DNA of 64,000 nt, from positions 1-64,000 of the forward strand of contig NZ_BOQL01000003.1 of the NCBI RefSeq assembly GCF_018332655.1, in the 5' to 3' direction. A model generated the notes under the pieces. That model saw only the letters and a list, made by a program, of their open reading frames with translations. It made no database searches and was not told the origin of the DNA. This document shows positions 47,565 to 57,118 of this stretch, in pieces (the first letter of the stretch is position 1; every line of letters starts with the position of its first letter). Origin of the DNA: Actinoplanes auranticolor. GTDB lineage: Bacteria; Actinomycetota; Actinomycetes; Mycobacteriales; Micromonosporaceae. The position numbers and the translations under genes are program-made.

Positions 47565-48460
47565 GAGTCCACCTCCTCGTGCCGCCTGCCGGACGCGCTG
47601 AGCTTACCGCCGTACCCCGGGCCGGTGGCGGCAGCCGCGATCGCGGCGAACTGCTGCACCGAGAGTGACTCGCCGCGGGCCTGCGGGCTGACCCCGGCGG
47701 TGACCAGGACCTTCTCGGCCTCTGCGGGGCCTCCGGCCCAGCCGGCCAGCGCGGCGCGCAGCGTCTTGCGGCGCTGGGCGAAGGCCGCGTCGACCACCTG
47801 GAAGACCGTCCGGCGGTCCACCCCGGCGGGCGGGGTACGGGCCGCGAACGCGACCAGGCCCGAATCCACGTTCGGCACCGGCCAGAACACCGCGGGCGGG
47901 ACCTTGCCGGCCGCGCGCGCCTCGGCGTACCAGGCGAGTTTGACCGACGGGACGCCGTACACCTTCGAGCCGGGGCCGGCCACCAGCCGGTCCGCGACCT
48001 CCTTCTGCACCATCACCAGGCCGCCGCGCAGCGTCGGCAGCTCGGCCAGCAGGTGCAGCACGACCGGCACCGCCACGTTGTACGGCAGGTTCGCCACCAG
48101 CATCGTCGGCGCCGGCAGCAGCTCGGCCGCGCGGATACGCAACGCGTCGGCGTGGTGCACGGTCAGTCCGGCGACATCAGCGCGTTCGGCCACGGTCGCC
48201 GGCAGCGCGGCGGCGAGCACCGGGTCCAGCTCGACGGCGTGCACGTGCGCGGCCGTGCCGAGCAGTCCCAGCGTCAGCGAGCCCAGCCCGGGTCCGACCT
48301 CCAGGACCACGTCGTCGCTGGTCAGGGCGGCCGCGGCGACGATCCGGCGGACCGTGTTGGGGTCGTGCACGAAGTTCTGGCCGAGCTTCTTGGTCGGCGC
48401 GACGCCGAGGCGCGCGGCGAGCTCCCGGATCTCCGCCGGGCCGAGCAGTGCGTCAGCCAT
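47561..48460 (-). CDS. rsmA: 16S rRNA dimethyladenosine transferase
   Basis: A 299-residue enzyme that dimethylates A1518 and A1519 of 16S rRNA (KsgA). It has [17 protein letters not shown], the SAM site [14 protein letters not shown], and the catalytic [15 protein letters not shown]. Start ATG 48460 (ADALLG); a TAGGCT -10 lies 8 nt upstream, so the mRNA probably has little or no leader. First gene of rsmA-Uma2-ispE-ABC-F. Confidence 0.95.
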   Translation of the reverse strand: MADALLGPAEIRELAARLGVAPTKKLGQNFVHDPNTVRRIVAAAALTSDDVVLEVGPGLGSLTLGLLGTAAHVHAVELDPVLAAALPATVAERADVAGLTVHHADALRIRAAELLPAPTMLVANLPYNVAVPVVLHLLAELPTLRGGLVMVQKEVADRLVAGPGSKVYGVPSVKLAWYAEARAAGKVPPAVFWPVPNVDSGLVAFAARTPPAGVDRRTVFQVVDAAFAQRRKTLRAALAGWAGGPAEAEKVLVTAGVSPQARGESLSVQQFAAIAAAATGPGYGGKLSASGRRHEEVDS

Positions 48461-48468
48461 GAGGTCAG

Positions 48469-48474
48469 AGCCTA
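48469..48474 (-). promoter_or_regulatory. -10 hexamer of rsmA promoter
   Basis: TAGGCT on the minus strand lies 8 nt before ATG 48460. Confidence 0.4.
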
Positions 48475-48529
48475 CGGCCGCCGGGGAGTGACGGGACGGC
48501 ACGGGGCAGCGGTGACCGGCCGGACACGG

Positions 48530-48535
48530 TAGAAC
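48530..48535 (+). promoter_or_regulatory. -10-like hexamer of leaderless promoter
   Basis: TAGAAC ends 6 nt before ATG 48542. It matches TANNNT except at the last position. Confidence 0.3.
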
Positions 48536-48541
48536 GAGGTC

Positions 48542-48961
48542 ATGACCGAGCTGCTCGAGCTGCGCGGCGTGGTGGAAGCCGCCCCGGACGACGTCGCCGG
48601 TGTGCTGCTCGACGCCCGGCCCGGTGGGCGCTCGCCGCTGGCCACGACCGGCTCGGCGACCCCGGCGCGCGGTGATGAGTTCACCGTCACTCTCGAGGGC
48701 AGCACCATCACGGTGACTCTCGACCGCGCCGCCCGCTCGGTCGTCCAGCAGGGCGAGTGGTGGTATCGCGGCGTGACCAGCGTCGAGCCGGACGAGCGCG
48801 GCTCGCTGGTGCTCTACCGCATCTTCAACGTGGCGCCGGGGCACCGCTGGGCGGTCCGGTTCGTCTCCCGGGGGCCGCTGGCGGCGGCGCCCACGGCGTT
48901 CGCCAAGCTGCTCGGCGGGCTGGGTGAGCAGCTCGACTGTGCCGCGTATCCGCTGGCCTGA
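48542..48961 (+). CDS. hypothetical protein
   Basis: A 139-residue soluble protein with an alternating strand/helix pattern ([48 protein letters not shown]-terminal helix [12 protein letters not shown]), which resembles the small SRPBCC/START-like fold, though I do not recognise a specific family. It is divergent from rsmA and converges end to end with tatD, with no gap. Function unknown. Confidence 0.7.
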   Translation: MTELLELRGVVEAAPDDVAGVLLDARPGGRSPLATTGSATPARGDEFTVTLEGSTITVTLDRAARSVVQQGEWWYRGVTSVEPDERGSLVLYRIFNVAPGHRWAVRFVSRGPLAAAPTAFAKLLGGLGEQLDCAAYPLA

Positions 48962-49870
48962 TCAGCGCCAGGGCCCGAAGGCGCGCTCGCCGTTGGCCGA
49001 GACGGCCGCGCAGAGCGCGTCCAGGTCGGTGCCGGTGGTCTCGGCCAGCGCCCGCATGGTGAGCGGGATCAGGTACGAGGCGTTGGGCCGTCCCCGGTAC
49101 GGCACCGGCGTCAGGTACGGCGCATCGGTCTCCACCAGCAGCTGCCCGGGCGGGGTCAGCGCCGCGGCCTCGCGCAGGTGGCCGGCGCTGGCGAAGGTGA
49201 CCGTCCCGGCGAAGCTGAGCAGGTAGCCGCGGCGCACGCACTCGGCGGCGAAGCCGGCGTCGCCGGAGAAGCAGTGCAGCACCACGACGTCCGGGGCGCC
49301 TTCCTCGTCGAGCACGCGCAGCACGTCGGCGTGCGCCTCGCGGTCGTGGATGATCAGCGGTTTGGCGTACCGCTTGGCGATCGCGATGTGGGCCCGGAAG
49401 CTGAGCTCCTGCGCGGCGCGTCCCTCGTCGCCGGTGCGGAAGGTGTCCAGGCCGGTCTCGCCGAGGCCGCGGACCCGGGGCTGGGCGGCGAGTGCCTCGA
49501 TCTCGCGCAGCGCCTCGTCGAGGTCGGCCAGCCGCGGCGCCTCGTTCGGGTGCAGCGCCACGGCGGCCAGCACCGACGGGTTGCGCTCGGCCAGGTCGGC
49601 GCTCCACACCGAGGACGCCACGTCGACGCCGACCTGCAGCAGCCGGTCCACACCGGACTTGGCGGCCGCGTCGATCAGGGCCTGCACCGGGTCGTCGGCG
49701 CCGGCGCCGCCCGGGCCGCTCCCGCCGGGCACGCCGGCCTCGTGCACGGTGATGTCGAGGTGGGTGTGGCTGTCGAAGACCGGAACGGCCAGCGGCTCCG
49801 GCGCGGGCGGGAACTCACCCGCGCGCCGGGCTGCCCGCGCGCGCGATTCGGAAGGCTGAGGAGTGTTCAT
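48962..49870 (-). CDS. tatD: TatD family metal-dependent hydrolase
   Basis: A 302-residue TIM-barrel hydrolase. It has the metal motif FDSHTHLD near residue 32, GLGETGLDTFRT, the HDREAH His motif and VLHCFSGDAGFA. TatD-type enzymes act as 3'-5' DNA exonucleases in repair or apoptosis-like DNA turnover. The N-terminal 28 residues are disordered and basic. It lies between metG and rsmA as in other actinobacteria, but without the usual rpfB. Confidence 0.93.
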   Translation of the reverse strand: MNTPQPSESRARAARRAGEFPPAPEPLAVPVFDSHTHLDITVHEAGVPGGSGPGGAGADDPVQALIDAAAKSGVDRLLQVGVDVASSVWSADLAERNPSVLAAVALHPNEAPRLADLDEALREIEALAAQPRVRGLGETGLDTFRTGDEGRAAQELSFRAHIAIAKRYAKPLIIHDREAHADVLRVLDEEGAPDVVVLHCFSGDAGFAAECVRRGYLLSFAGTVTFASAGHLREAAALTPPGQLLVETDAPYLTPVPYRGRPNASYLIPLTMRALAETTGTDLDALCAAVSANGERAFGPWR

Positions 49871-49935
49871 CGCTGTCCAGGATCACACAGCACCACGGGT
49901 AACCCGGCGTTCATCCTCAGTACACCCGCCGGGCC

Positions 49936-49941
49936 TAGTTT
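49936..49941 (+). promoter_or_regulatory. -10 hexamer of leaderless promoter
   Basis: TAGTTT ends 6 nt before GTG 49948. Confidence 0.45.
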
Positions 49942-49947
49942 GCTCTC

Positions 49948-50991
49948 GTGACCGTGACCGGTGAGGCAGCCGACGTCGGTACCGACCCTCTCGAGCCGCC
50001 CCTGACGGCTCCGCTGCGCCGCGACCTGACCTGGGAACGCGTGCAGTCGATGGCCCAGTCGGCCGGCCACCGCGACGACGCGGTGCTGCAGCGGATCCGG
50101 GCCACTGCCGCCGTACGCCGCGGCACCCGGATGACCAAGGTGCTGTCCGCGGCCCAGTTCGCCGGTCACCTGGCCGGCTGGATGCCGTACGGCTTCTGTT
50201 ACCGCGCCTGCGACATCGCCCACCTGCGCCTGCCCGCCGAGCTGGGCCTGCTGCGCACCGACGGGGCCGGCGACCCGGAGGTGGCGTACGCGCTGCGCTG
50301 GCGCGCGGTCGACCCGAGCGACTACGAGATCCCGATGGGCAACGTCCAGCCCGGTCTGTCCGCGTTGCCGGCCCACTCGCGGATCGGTCCGATGGTGCTG
50401 GGCACCGGCTTCACGCCGAGCACCGACGACCTGATCCCGGAGTTCGTCACCGCGGACTTCGCCGACCTGCCGCTGCCGGCGAACGCGCAGCTGCTGGCCT
50501 ACCCGGGCACCGGCGACGAGGTGGTGCTGTACACGTACCAGCCGGAGCAGCACGGCTGGTTGCGGCTGGCCGGCCCGCGCTGGCGGCACCTGCTGGAGGG
50601 GCTGCCCGGGGTGAGCCCGGACCGCGAGTACGTGCCGTGCACCGACGCCGGCTCGGCCCGGCTGATCGGCCGGATCAACGATCACGAGTACCAGGCGGTG
50701 GCCGACCCGCCGGAGGAGTTCCGGGCCCGGGCGCTGACCCGCGCGGCCCGCTATCCGGTGACGACCCTGAGCCGACGGGCCGAGAAGGCCCTGTGGCGCA
50801 CGGTCCCGTGCTGGGTGCTGCAGCGCGACGACAGCTGGGCCCGGCTGCGGCTGGTGCGCCCGGACGCCGACGCGGTCGCCGCCGTGGGGGCGCGCTGCTA
50901 CGAACGCGGCGTCTACGAGGTGTGGGCGCCGATGCGGGAGCTGGCCGACCACCACATCGCCGAGTTGCCGTACCGGCTGGGACCGGCCTGA
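49948..50991 (+). CDS. hypothetical protein
   Basis: A 347-residue soluble protein beginning at GTG 49948. The compositional pattern is normal for an enzyme or structural protein (helical start, GWMPYGFCYRACDIAHLRLP, GNVQPGLSALPAHSRIGPMVLGTGF, C-terminal ELADHHIAELPYRLG). No signal peptide, no membrane helices and no motif I can assign. It is followed by a clear terminator shared with the PKD protein gene. Confidence 0.75.
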   Translation: MTVTGEAADVGTDPLEPPLTAPLRRDLTWERVQSMAQSAGHRDDAVLQRIRATAAVRRGTRMTKVLSAAQFAGHLAGWMPYGFCYRACDIAHLRLPAELGLLRTDGAGDPEVAYALRWRAVDPSDYEIPMGNVQPGLSALPAHSRIGPMVLGTGFTPSTDDLIPEFVTADFADLPLPANAQLLAYPGTGDEVVLYTYQPEQHGWLRLAGPRWRHLLEGLPGVSPDREYVPCTDAGSARLIGRINDHEYQAVADPPEEFRARALTRAARYPVTTLSRRAEKALWRTVPCWVLQRDDSWARLRLVRPDADAVAAVGARCYERGVYEVWAPMRELADHHIAELPYRLGPA

Positions 50992-51001
50992 GCACACGGA
51001 G

Positions 51002-51027
51002 AAGGGGCCGGCATCAGCCGGCCCCTT
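51002..51027. terminator. bidirectional terminator
   Basis: AAGGGGCCGGC-ATCA-GCCGGCCCCTT is an 11-bp stem with a 4-nt loop and A/T ends on both sides, between convergent genes. Confidence 0.88.
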
Positions 51028-51042
51028 TCGCGTACGAGGTGA

Positions 51043-52245
51043 TCAGCTACGGGTGACCTTCGCCTTGACCGTGGCGAACTTGCCCCAGTTGCTGGACACG
51101 TCCTGAGTCGACGCGTCGACCCACAGCGTGCCCTTGGCCACGCCCTTCAGCCGCAGGGTCCACTTGCCCTTCTTGGCCTTCACGTAGTGCGCCACGCAGT
51201 ACTTCTCGGCCTGCGCGTCGGTCTTGACCAGCTTCCAGGTCTGGTTCGAGCTGTAGCAGTAGTACTTGCTGCCGGTCAGGCGGGAGGCGAACACCGCGAC
51301 GCGGTACACGCCGGAGCCCTTGTCCTTGGCCGTGCCGGTGGCGTACTTCCAGCTCTTGATCCGGTTGCTGTTCTTCGGCTTCTTGACGGTGGTGGTCGGC
51401 TTCCAGCCGTCCGGCTTCACCGTGACCTTGCCCACCACGATGGGCGACGAGGCGCCGTACTTGTTGTAGAAGGTCGCCTTCGACGTGACGGCTCCCCGGA
51501 TGTAGCTGCCGTTCGTACGGGTGTAGTAGTACATCCAGGCGCTCTGGTTCTTGCCCTTGAGCGTCACCACCCAGCCGTCGCCCTGGTTGAAGACGATCTT
51601 CGTGGTGCCGTTCGGCACGTTGGAGAACGTGACCATGAACGGCTCGTGCGCCCAGACCGTGGTCTTGCTGAACTTGAACTTGCCCGGCGTCGTGATGGTG
51701 ACGGTCGAGGTGGCCGTGCTGGTGTTGCCGGCGGCGTCCGAGTAGGTCACCGTGACCGTGAACTTGCCGTTCTTGGTGTACTTGTGGGTGTACTGCGCCG
51801 TGTCCGCCGCGAGCGGGGTCGACGTGCCGTCACCCCAGGCCGCGACGCGGGTGACCTGCTCCGGAGCGCTGGTGTCGTCAGTGACCGCACCCTGGGTGAG
51901 GCTGACCGACTGACCGATCCACAGCGCCCGCGAGTTCAGCGAGAACTTGCCGACCGGGGCGGCCGTGTCCGGCGCCGGCTCCACGGTGTCCGTCGGATCC
52001 GGGGTCGGTTCGGTCGTGTCCGTCGGGTCCGGGGTCGGTTCGGTCGTGTCCGTCGGATCCGGGGTGGGTTCCACAGTGTCGGTGGGGTCCGGCGTCGGCT
52101 CGTCCTGCGCCGCGGCGGAGTCCGCCGACGTCGGCTGCGGGAGGTTGGGATCGGCCGAGGCGGGTCCGGCGATCAGGCTGCCGCCGGCCACCAGTGCGCC
52201 GCTGATGGCGAAGGCCAGCAGCGGGCGCGAAAGACGTGAGTTCAT
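51043..52245 (-). CDS. secreted PKD-domain protein with Thr/Pro repeats
   Basis: A 400-residue exported protein. The start ATG 52245 has AAGGAG upstream (the longer frame is rejected). A signal peptide (PLLAFAISGALVAGGSLIAGPASA) is followed by about four copies of a ten-residue TEPTPDPTDT-type repeat (residues about 45-90), then a PKD-like beta domain (VTRVAAWGDGTSTPL ... YTHKYTKNGKFTVTVTYSDAAGN). The C-terminal 200 residues are Lys/Tyr/Thr-rich and include two Cys likely forming a disulfide (YYCYSSNQTW, AEKYCVAHY). Surface or extracellular protein, function unknown. Confidence 0.8.
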   Translation of the reverse strand: MNSRLSRPLLAFAISGALVAGGSLIAGPASADPNLPQPTSADSAAAQDEPTPDPTDTVEPTPDPTDTTEPTPDPTDTTEPTPDPTDTVEPAPDTAAPVGKFSLNSRALWIGQSVSLTQGAVTDDTSAPEQVTRVAAWGDGTSTPLAADTAQYTHKYTKNGKFTVTVTYSDAAGNTSTATSTVTITTPGKFKFSKTTVWAHEPFMVTFSNVPNGTTKIVFNQGDGWVVTLKGKNQSAWMYYYTRTNGSYIRGAVTSKATFYNKYGASSPIVVGKVTVKPDGWKPTTTVKKPKNSNRIKSWKYATGTAKDKGSGVYRVAVFASRLTGSKYYCYSSNQTWKLVKTDAQAEKYCVAHYVKAKKGKWTLRLKGVAKGTLWVDASTQDVSSNWGKFATVKAKVTRS

Positions 52246-52400
52246 CAAGCTCCTTCGAGGGGTCGACCCCACGATGGAGACGCGTCACCGGTACGGCGGC
52301 AACGTCAGGACGCCGCCGTACCGATGAAACGCTTGCGTATCCCCCGTGGTTCGCGCTGAAGGTACCCGACGACCACAAGACTGATCAATCCGTTAAGGGG

Positions 52401-54197
52401 TCAGGAACCGAGGCGTTCCAGTTCCTCCTCGACGACCGACGGGTCGAGCTTGCGGAAGACCGGCTTCGGCGGGGCCAGCGGCGTGCCGGCCACCAGCGGC
52501 ACCGACTCCCACCGGGCGCCGACCGTGTAGTCGCCGGTGAGCACCGGGTAACCCGGGCCGCCGTCGAGGTCGTCCACCTCCACGATGGACGGCATGGGCG
52601 CGTGCACCCCGGTGCCGCCGAGCAGTTCGTGCACCTTCTGCGCCGAGTGCGGCAGGAACGGCGTCAGCAGCGTGTTCAGGTCGCTGATGGCCTGCAGCGC
52701 GGTGGCCAGTACCGTGCCCATCCGCGGCTTGGACGCCTCGTCCTTGAGCTTCCACGGCGCCTGGTCGGAGAGGTACTTGTTGGCCTCGGCGACCAGCCGC
52801 ATGGCCTCGCCGATCGCGGCCTTCTGCCGGTGCTTGCCGATCAGCTCACCGACGCTGGTGAAGCCCTCGCGCACCGAGGCCAGCAGGGCCAGGTCCTCCG
52901 GCTGCGGGTCGGCCGCCGGCGGGATCGCGCCGAAGTTCTTCGCGGCCATCGAGATCGACCGGTTGACCAGGTTGCCCCAGCCGGCGACCAGCTCGTCGTT
53001 GTTGCGCCGGACGAACTCGGCCCAGGTGAAGTCGGTGTCGTTGGACTCCGGGCCGGCGGCCGCGATGAAGTAGCGCAGGGCGTCGGCGTCGTAGCGCTCC
53101 AGGAAGTCGCGGACGTAGATGACGACCTTGCGCGACGAGGAGAACTTGCGGCCCTCCATGGTCAGGTACTCGCTGGAGACGACCTCGGTGGGCAGGTTGA
53201 GCGCGCCGAGCGAGCCCGGCTCACCGCCCTTGTCGCCGGTGCCCGAGTAGCCGAGCAGCAGCGACGGCCAGATCACCGAGTGGAAGACGATGTTGTCCTT
53301 GCCCATGAAGTAGTAGCCGAGTGCGTCCTTGCCCTGCGCGTCGGCCGACCACCACTGCCGCCACGCCTCCGGGTCCCCGGAACGGCGGGCCCACTCGATG
53401 GACGCCGACAGGTAGCCGATGACCGCGTCGAACCACACGTAGATGCGCTTGTCCGGCCGGTCCCGCCAGCCGTCCAGCGGGATCGGGATGCCCCACTCGA
53501 GATCCCGGGTGATCGCCCGCGGCTGCAGGTCGTCGAGCAGGTTGCGGGAGAACTTCAGCACGTTGGGGCGCCAGCCCTCGCGCGCGTCCAGCCACTTGCC
53601 CAGCGACTGGGCGAACGCCGGCAGGTCGAGGAAGAAGTGCTCGGTCTCGACGAACTGCGGCGTCTCGCCGTTGATCCGGGACCGGGGATTGATCAGCTGC
53701 TCGGGGTCGAGCTGGTTGCCGCAGTTGTCGCACTGGTCGCCGCGGGCGCTCTCGTAGCCGCAGATCGGACAGGTGCCCTCGATGTAGCGGTCCGGCAGGG
53801 TGCGGCCGGTCGACGGCGAGATCGCGCCCAGCGTCGTCTTGGCCACGATGTAACCGTTGGCGTGCAGGCCGGTGAACAGCTCCTGCACGACGGCGTAGTG
53901 GTTGCCGGTGGTGGTCCGGGTGAACAGGTCGTACGACAGGCCGAGGCCGTGCAGGTCCTCGACGATCACCCGGTTGTAGCGGTCGGCGAGCTCACGGGGC
54001 GTCACCCCGTCCGCGTCGGCCTGGACCTGGATCGGCGTGCCGTGCTCGTCGGTCCCCGAGACCATGAGCACGTCGTGCCCGGACATCCGCATGTACCGGC
54101 TGAAAACGTCGGAGGGCACCCCGAAGCCGGAGACATGACCGATGTGGCGCGGGCCGTTGGCGTAGGGCCAGGCGACCGCGGCGAGAACGTGGCTCAT
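52401..54197 (-). CDS. metG: methionyl-tRNA synthetase
   Basis: A 598-residue class I synthetase. It has the HIGH motif PRHIGHVSG, zinc-knuckle cysteines ([18 protein letters not shown]), and the KMSKS loop in the variant form RKFSSSRKV. Start ATG 54197; the very long open frame upstream on this strand is a shadow of the opposite gene. A TACGCT -10 lies 8 nt upstream of the start. No C-terminal tRNA-binding domain is fused. Confidence 0.96.
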   Translation of the reverse strand: MSHVLAAVAWPYANGPRHIGHVSGFGVPSDVFSRYMRMSGHDVLMVSGTDEHGTPIQVQADADGVTPRELADRYNRVIVEDLHGLGLSYDLFTRTTTGNHYAVVQELFTGLHANGYIVAKTTLGAISPSTGRTLPDRYIEGTCPICGYESARGDQCDNCGNQLDPEQLINPRSRINGETPQFVETEHFFLDLPAFAQSLGKWLDAREGWRPNVLKFSRNLLDDLQPRAITRDLEWGIPIPLDGWRDRPDKRIYVWFDAVIGYLSASIEWARRSGDPEAWRQWWSADAQGKDALGYYFMGKDNIVFHSVIWPSLLLGYSGTGDKGGEPGSLGALNLPTEVVSSEYLTMEGRKFSSSRKVVIYVRDFLERYDADALRYFIAAAGPESNDTDFTWAEFVRRNNDELVAGWGNLVNRSISMAAKNFGAIPPAADPQPEDLALLASVREGFTSVGELIGKHRQKAAIGEAMRLVAEANKYLSDQAPWKLKDEASKPRMGTVLATALQAISDLNTLLTPFLPHSAQKVHELLGGTGVHAPMPSIVEVDDLDGGPGYPVLTGDYTVGARWESVPLVAGTPLAPPKPVFRKLDPSVVEEELERLGS

Positions 54198-54205
54198 AAG
54201 CACCA

Positions 54206-54211
54206 AGCGTA
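54206..54211 (-). promoter_or_regulatory. -10 hexamer of metG promoter
   Basis: TACGCT on the minus strand lies 8 nt before ATG 54197, predicting a leader of at most a few nucleotides. Confidence 0.4.
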
Positions 54212-54317
54212 GTGACCTCGGCTTCCGGCCTGCGAACGGCTGGCGGACCGCCCTTTTTGTCCCGACACGCCCCGCATCTCCCTGATCACCACGGAAACCC
54301 GTAGTCCAATGGGAGCC

Positions 54318-56168
54318 ATGACGGGTGACGCGCCACAGCCTGGGGAAACATCCCGCGACGACGGCAGCCCGTGGTCGCACGCGGACCCCGCCTCCCCGTG
54401 GTGGCGCGCCGACGAGCAGGACGCCGGCGGCGACCGTCCCCGGGCCCAGCGCCGGCGGGCCACCCCGGCGGCGGGCGCGCCCTCCGCGACGCCGACCCTG
54501 GACCCGCCGCAGCCTGGTCAGCACACCGGCGAGGCCGCCGAGGCCCATCGGGCCGGGGCGCAGGACGTGCGCGCGGCCCTGACCAGCGAGGCACCGCGCC
54601 AGGCGGCCCACGAGCCCGCCGTCCGCGAGCCGGGAGGCCGCGAGCCCGCCGTCCGCGAGCCGGGAGGCCACGAGCCCGCCGTCCGCGAGCCGGAAGGCCG
54701 CGAGCCCGCCGTCCGCGAGCCCGGAGGCCGCGAGCCCGGAGGCCGCGAGCCCGGAGGCCGCGAGCCGGGAGGCCGCGAGCCCGGGCCCAGCAGGCCCGGA
54801 GGCCGCGAGCCCGCTGGGCCGAGGCACGCCCAGCCACAGCCTGCCCCGCACCAGCCGACCCACCACGAGCCCGTCACGCAGCAGCCGGCGTCGCCACTGC
54901 CGGCCGCGCAGCAACCGCGGTCGCCGCAGCCGACGACGCGAACGCCGGTCGCGCAACCGCCGTCGGAGCGGAATCAGGCCACGCTGAAGGAAACGTCCGC
55001 CACGGCGACCCCGGCCAAGGCAACCGCGGCCGAAGCCACACCCGCCACGACCGGGGGGCCGGCGAGCGACAAGGCCACCGAGCAGCACCACGACCGGGTG
55101 GACGCCGAACGGTTCAACACCGCAGGCCAGGGCACCGTCTACGCGACCCGCAACCGGGTCGAGCCGGCCAAGCCCGTCCAGCCGGCCTGGCCCGCCCAGC
55201 CGGCCAAGCTCTCCCAGCCGGCCGAGCCCGCCACGCCCGCCACGCTTTCCCAGCCGGCCGAGCCCGCCACGCCCGCCAAGCCCGCCGAGCCCGCCGAGCC
55301 CGCCGAGCCGCAGCGTGAACCCACGATCGTCGACGAGTTGAGCGCCGTACCGGCCGAGCCGCCGCCGGCCGAGGTCACCCCCGAGGTGATGGTCCTGCCC
55401 GAACCGGACCGCAACCGGCCGACCGTGGCCCTGGACCGCAGCGCCGTGCCCGGCCAGCCGCCCACCGCGCTGTCCCGGCTGGGCCGCACCCGGCTGGACC
55501 CGGCCCGGGCCGACCGGGCCCTGCAGGACCGGGTACGCCAGGAGCGCACCGCCGCCCTGCTCGAGACCTCCCCGTTCTGGAAGGCCGAGGAGGAACGCCG
55601 TGCGCTGTCCTCGCCACCGGCCGAGATCCCGGCGCCCGGCGTCCGCAAGCGGGCCCGCCGCCACGCGCCGCAGCCCCGCCGTCCCGCCGGCGGCCTGTTC
55701 GGGCTGGTCGCCCTGGGGCTGATCGCCGCCTTCTTCGCCTGGGTCAGCGCCGAGCCGTTCTGGCTCGCTGTCGGGCACGGTGACCGGGGCTCGGCCACGG
55801 TCACCCGGTGCACCGGCTCGGGGGTGAGCCAGCGCTGCACCGGCCAGTTCACCCCGGCGAACGGGGCCTATCGGGTGGACCGGCTGGCGTTGTTCGGCGT
55901 CGAGCCGGGACAGCGCGTGCCCGGGACCAGCGCACCGGCCCGGATGGTGAGCAGCGAGAGCCGGCAGGCGTACGTCGGCAGCACCGGCATGCTGATGCAC
56001 CTGCGCTGGGCGCTGAGCTTCGTGCTGGTGCTGCTGTGCGGGCTGGGCATCGCCGCGCTGACCGGGGCGCGGCGGCTGGACACCGCCCGGGCCCGGCGCG
56101 GGGCTGTGCTGGTCAGCCTGGCCGGACCGCTGGTCCTGCTGGCCGGTTTCCTCTTCACCACGTACTGA
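54318..56168 (+). CDS. membrane protein with long repetitive Pro/Glu/Arg-rich N-terminus
   Basis: A 616-residue protein. About residues 1-430 are low-complexity; they include four copies of a ten-residue repeat ([RH]EPAVREPGG) and then four REPGG units. The C-terminal 150 residues have two membrane helices ([20 protein letters not shown] and [20 protein letters not shown], plus a terminal [14 protein letters not shown]) around an extracellular-type domain with two Cys ([17 protein letters not shown]). ATG 54318 is preferred over ATG 54309 because a TAGTCC -10 at 54302-54307 would put the transcript start after the first ATG. Function unknown. Confidence 0.7.
   Translation: MTGDAPQPGETSRDDGSPWSHADPASPWWRADEQDAGGDRPRAQRRRATPAAGAPSATPTLDPPQPGQHTGEAAEAHRAGAQDVRAALTSEAPRQAAHEPAVREPGGREPAVREPGGHEPAVREPEGREPAVREPGGREPGGREPGGREPGGREPGPSRPGGREPAGPRHAQPQPAPHQPTHHEPVTQQPASPLPAAQQPRSPQPTTRTPVAQPPSERNQATLKETSATATPAKATAAEATPATTGGPASDKATEQHHDRVDAERFNTAGQGTVYATRNRVEPAKPVQPAWPAQPAKLSQPAEPATPATLSQPAEPATPAKPAEPAEPAEPQREPTIVDELSAVPAEPPPAEVTPEVMVLPEPDRNRPTVALDRSAVPGQPPTALSRLGRTRLDPARADRALQDRVRQERTAALLETSPFWKAEEERRALSSPPAEIPAPGVRKRARRHAPQPRRPAGGLFGLVALGLIAAFFAWVSAEPFWLAVGHGDRGSATVTRCTGSGVSQRCTGQFTPANGAYRVDRLALFGVEPGQRVPGTSAPARMVSSESRQAYVGSTGMLMHLRWALSFVLVLLCGLGIAALTGARRLDTARARRGAVLVSLAGPLVLLAGFLFTTY
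54610..54789. repeat. in-frame 30-bp and 15-bp coding repeats
   Basis: Four 30-bp units (coding [RH]EPAVREP[GE]G) at 54610-54729 are followed by four 15-bp units (REPGG) at about 54730-54789, all in frame. Copies are nearly identical at the DNA level, so the array is young or kept uniform by recombination. Confidence 0.85.
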
Positions 56169-56193
56169 CACGCGGGGCCGGCTGATGGGCGAG

Positions 56194-57045
56194 CTACTCG
56201 CGGGTGTGCACGAGGGCGTACACGTCGCGCTTGCGCAGCCCGTACATGTCCGCCACGGCCTGGATCGCGTCGCGCCGGGAGTCGCCCGCGGCCTCGCGCT
56301 CGACGACCGCCGCGCGCAGTTCGTCGTCGGCCGGCCGCTCGGCCGGCCCGGCGGGCGCCCCCGCCACCACCACGGTGATCTCGCCGCGCGGTCCGGCTTC
56401 GGCCGACCAGGCCGCCAGCTCACCGAGCGGGCCGCGTCGGATCTCCTCGTAGGTCTTGGTCAGCTCGCGGCAGACCGCCGCCTCGCGCTCGGCACCGAAG
56501 GCCCCGGCCAGGTCGCCGAGCGCCGCGGTGATCCGGTGCGGCGCCTCGAAGAAGACCAGCGTGCGGGGCTCGGTGGCCAACTCGCGCAGCCGCGACCGGC
56601 GGCCCGAGCCGCTGCGCGGCAGGAAACCCTCGAAGCAGAACCGGTCGCTGGGCAGCCCGGACAGGGCCAGGGCGGTGGTCACGGCGCTGGGCCCGGGAGC
56701 GGCGGTGACCGGGAAGCCCGCGTCCAGCGCGGCCCGGACCAGCCGGTAGCCCGGGTCGGAGACGCTCGGCATGCCGCCGTCGGTGACCACGGCGACGACC
56801 GCGCCGTCGCGCAGGGCCGCGACCAGATCGGGGGTACGGCGTTCCTCGTTGCCCTCGAAATACGACACGATCCGCCCGGCCACGGTCACCTCCAGATCCC
56901 GCGCCAGCCGCAGCAGCCGCCGGGTGTCCTCCGCCGCGACCACGTCCGCGCTCGCCAGGATCTCACGCAGCCTGGTGGACGCGTCGCCGGTGTTGCCCAG
57001 CGGCGCGCCGACCAGCACGACCCGGCCCGTACCCGTCTCCGCCAC
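56194..57045 (-). CDS. rsmI: 16S rRNA (cytidine-1402-2'-O)-methyltransferase
   Basis: A 283-residue enzyme of the tetrapyrrole-methylase fold. It has [17 protein letters not shown] at the N-terminus, [37 protein letters not shown] and FFEAPHRI, all characteristic of RsmI. Start GTG 57045. Divergent from pmt, as in M. tuberculosis (Rv1003/Rv1002c). Confidence 0.95.
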   Translation of the reverse strand: MAETGTGRVVLVGAPLGNTGDASTRLREILASADVVAAEDTRRLLRLARDLEVTVAGRIVSYFEGNEERRTPDLVAALRDGAVVAVVTDGGMPSVSDPGYRLVRAALDAGFPVTAAPGPSAVTTALALSGLPSDRFCFEGFLPRSGSGRRSRLRELATEPRTLVFFEAPHRITAALGDLAGAFGAEREAAVCRELTKTYEEIRRGPLGELAAWSAEAGPRGEITVVVAGAPAGPAERPADDELRAAVVEREAAGDSRRDAIQAVADMYGLRKRDVYALVHTRE

Positions 57046-57106
57046 CCCGGAAGTCCATCACATGGCGACGCGCGGGCGCCGAGCGCCGTGGACTTGTCCC
57101 GCGGCC

Positions 57107-57112
57107 TACGAT
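57107..57112 (+). promoter_or_regulatory. -10 hexamer of leaderless pmt promoter
   Basis: TACGAT ends 6 nt before GTG 57119; no ribosome binding site is seen. Confidence 0.45.
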
Positions 57113-57118
57113 CGCGGG

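Noticed and set aside
54286-56423. Minus-strand frame joining metG to a long N-terminal extension
   Set aside because: The extension is the complement of the repetitive membrane-protein gene; metG begins at ATG 54197, where family similarity begins.
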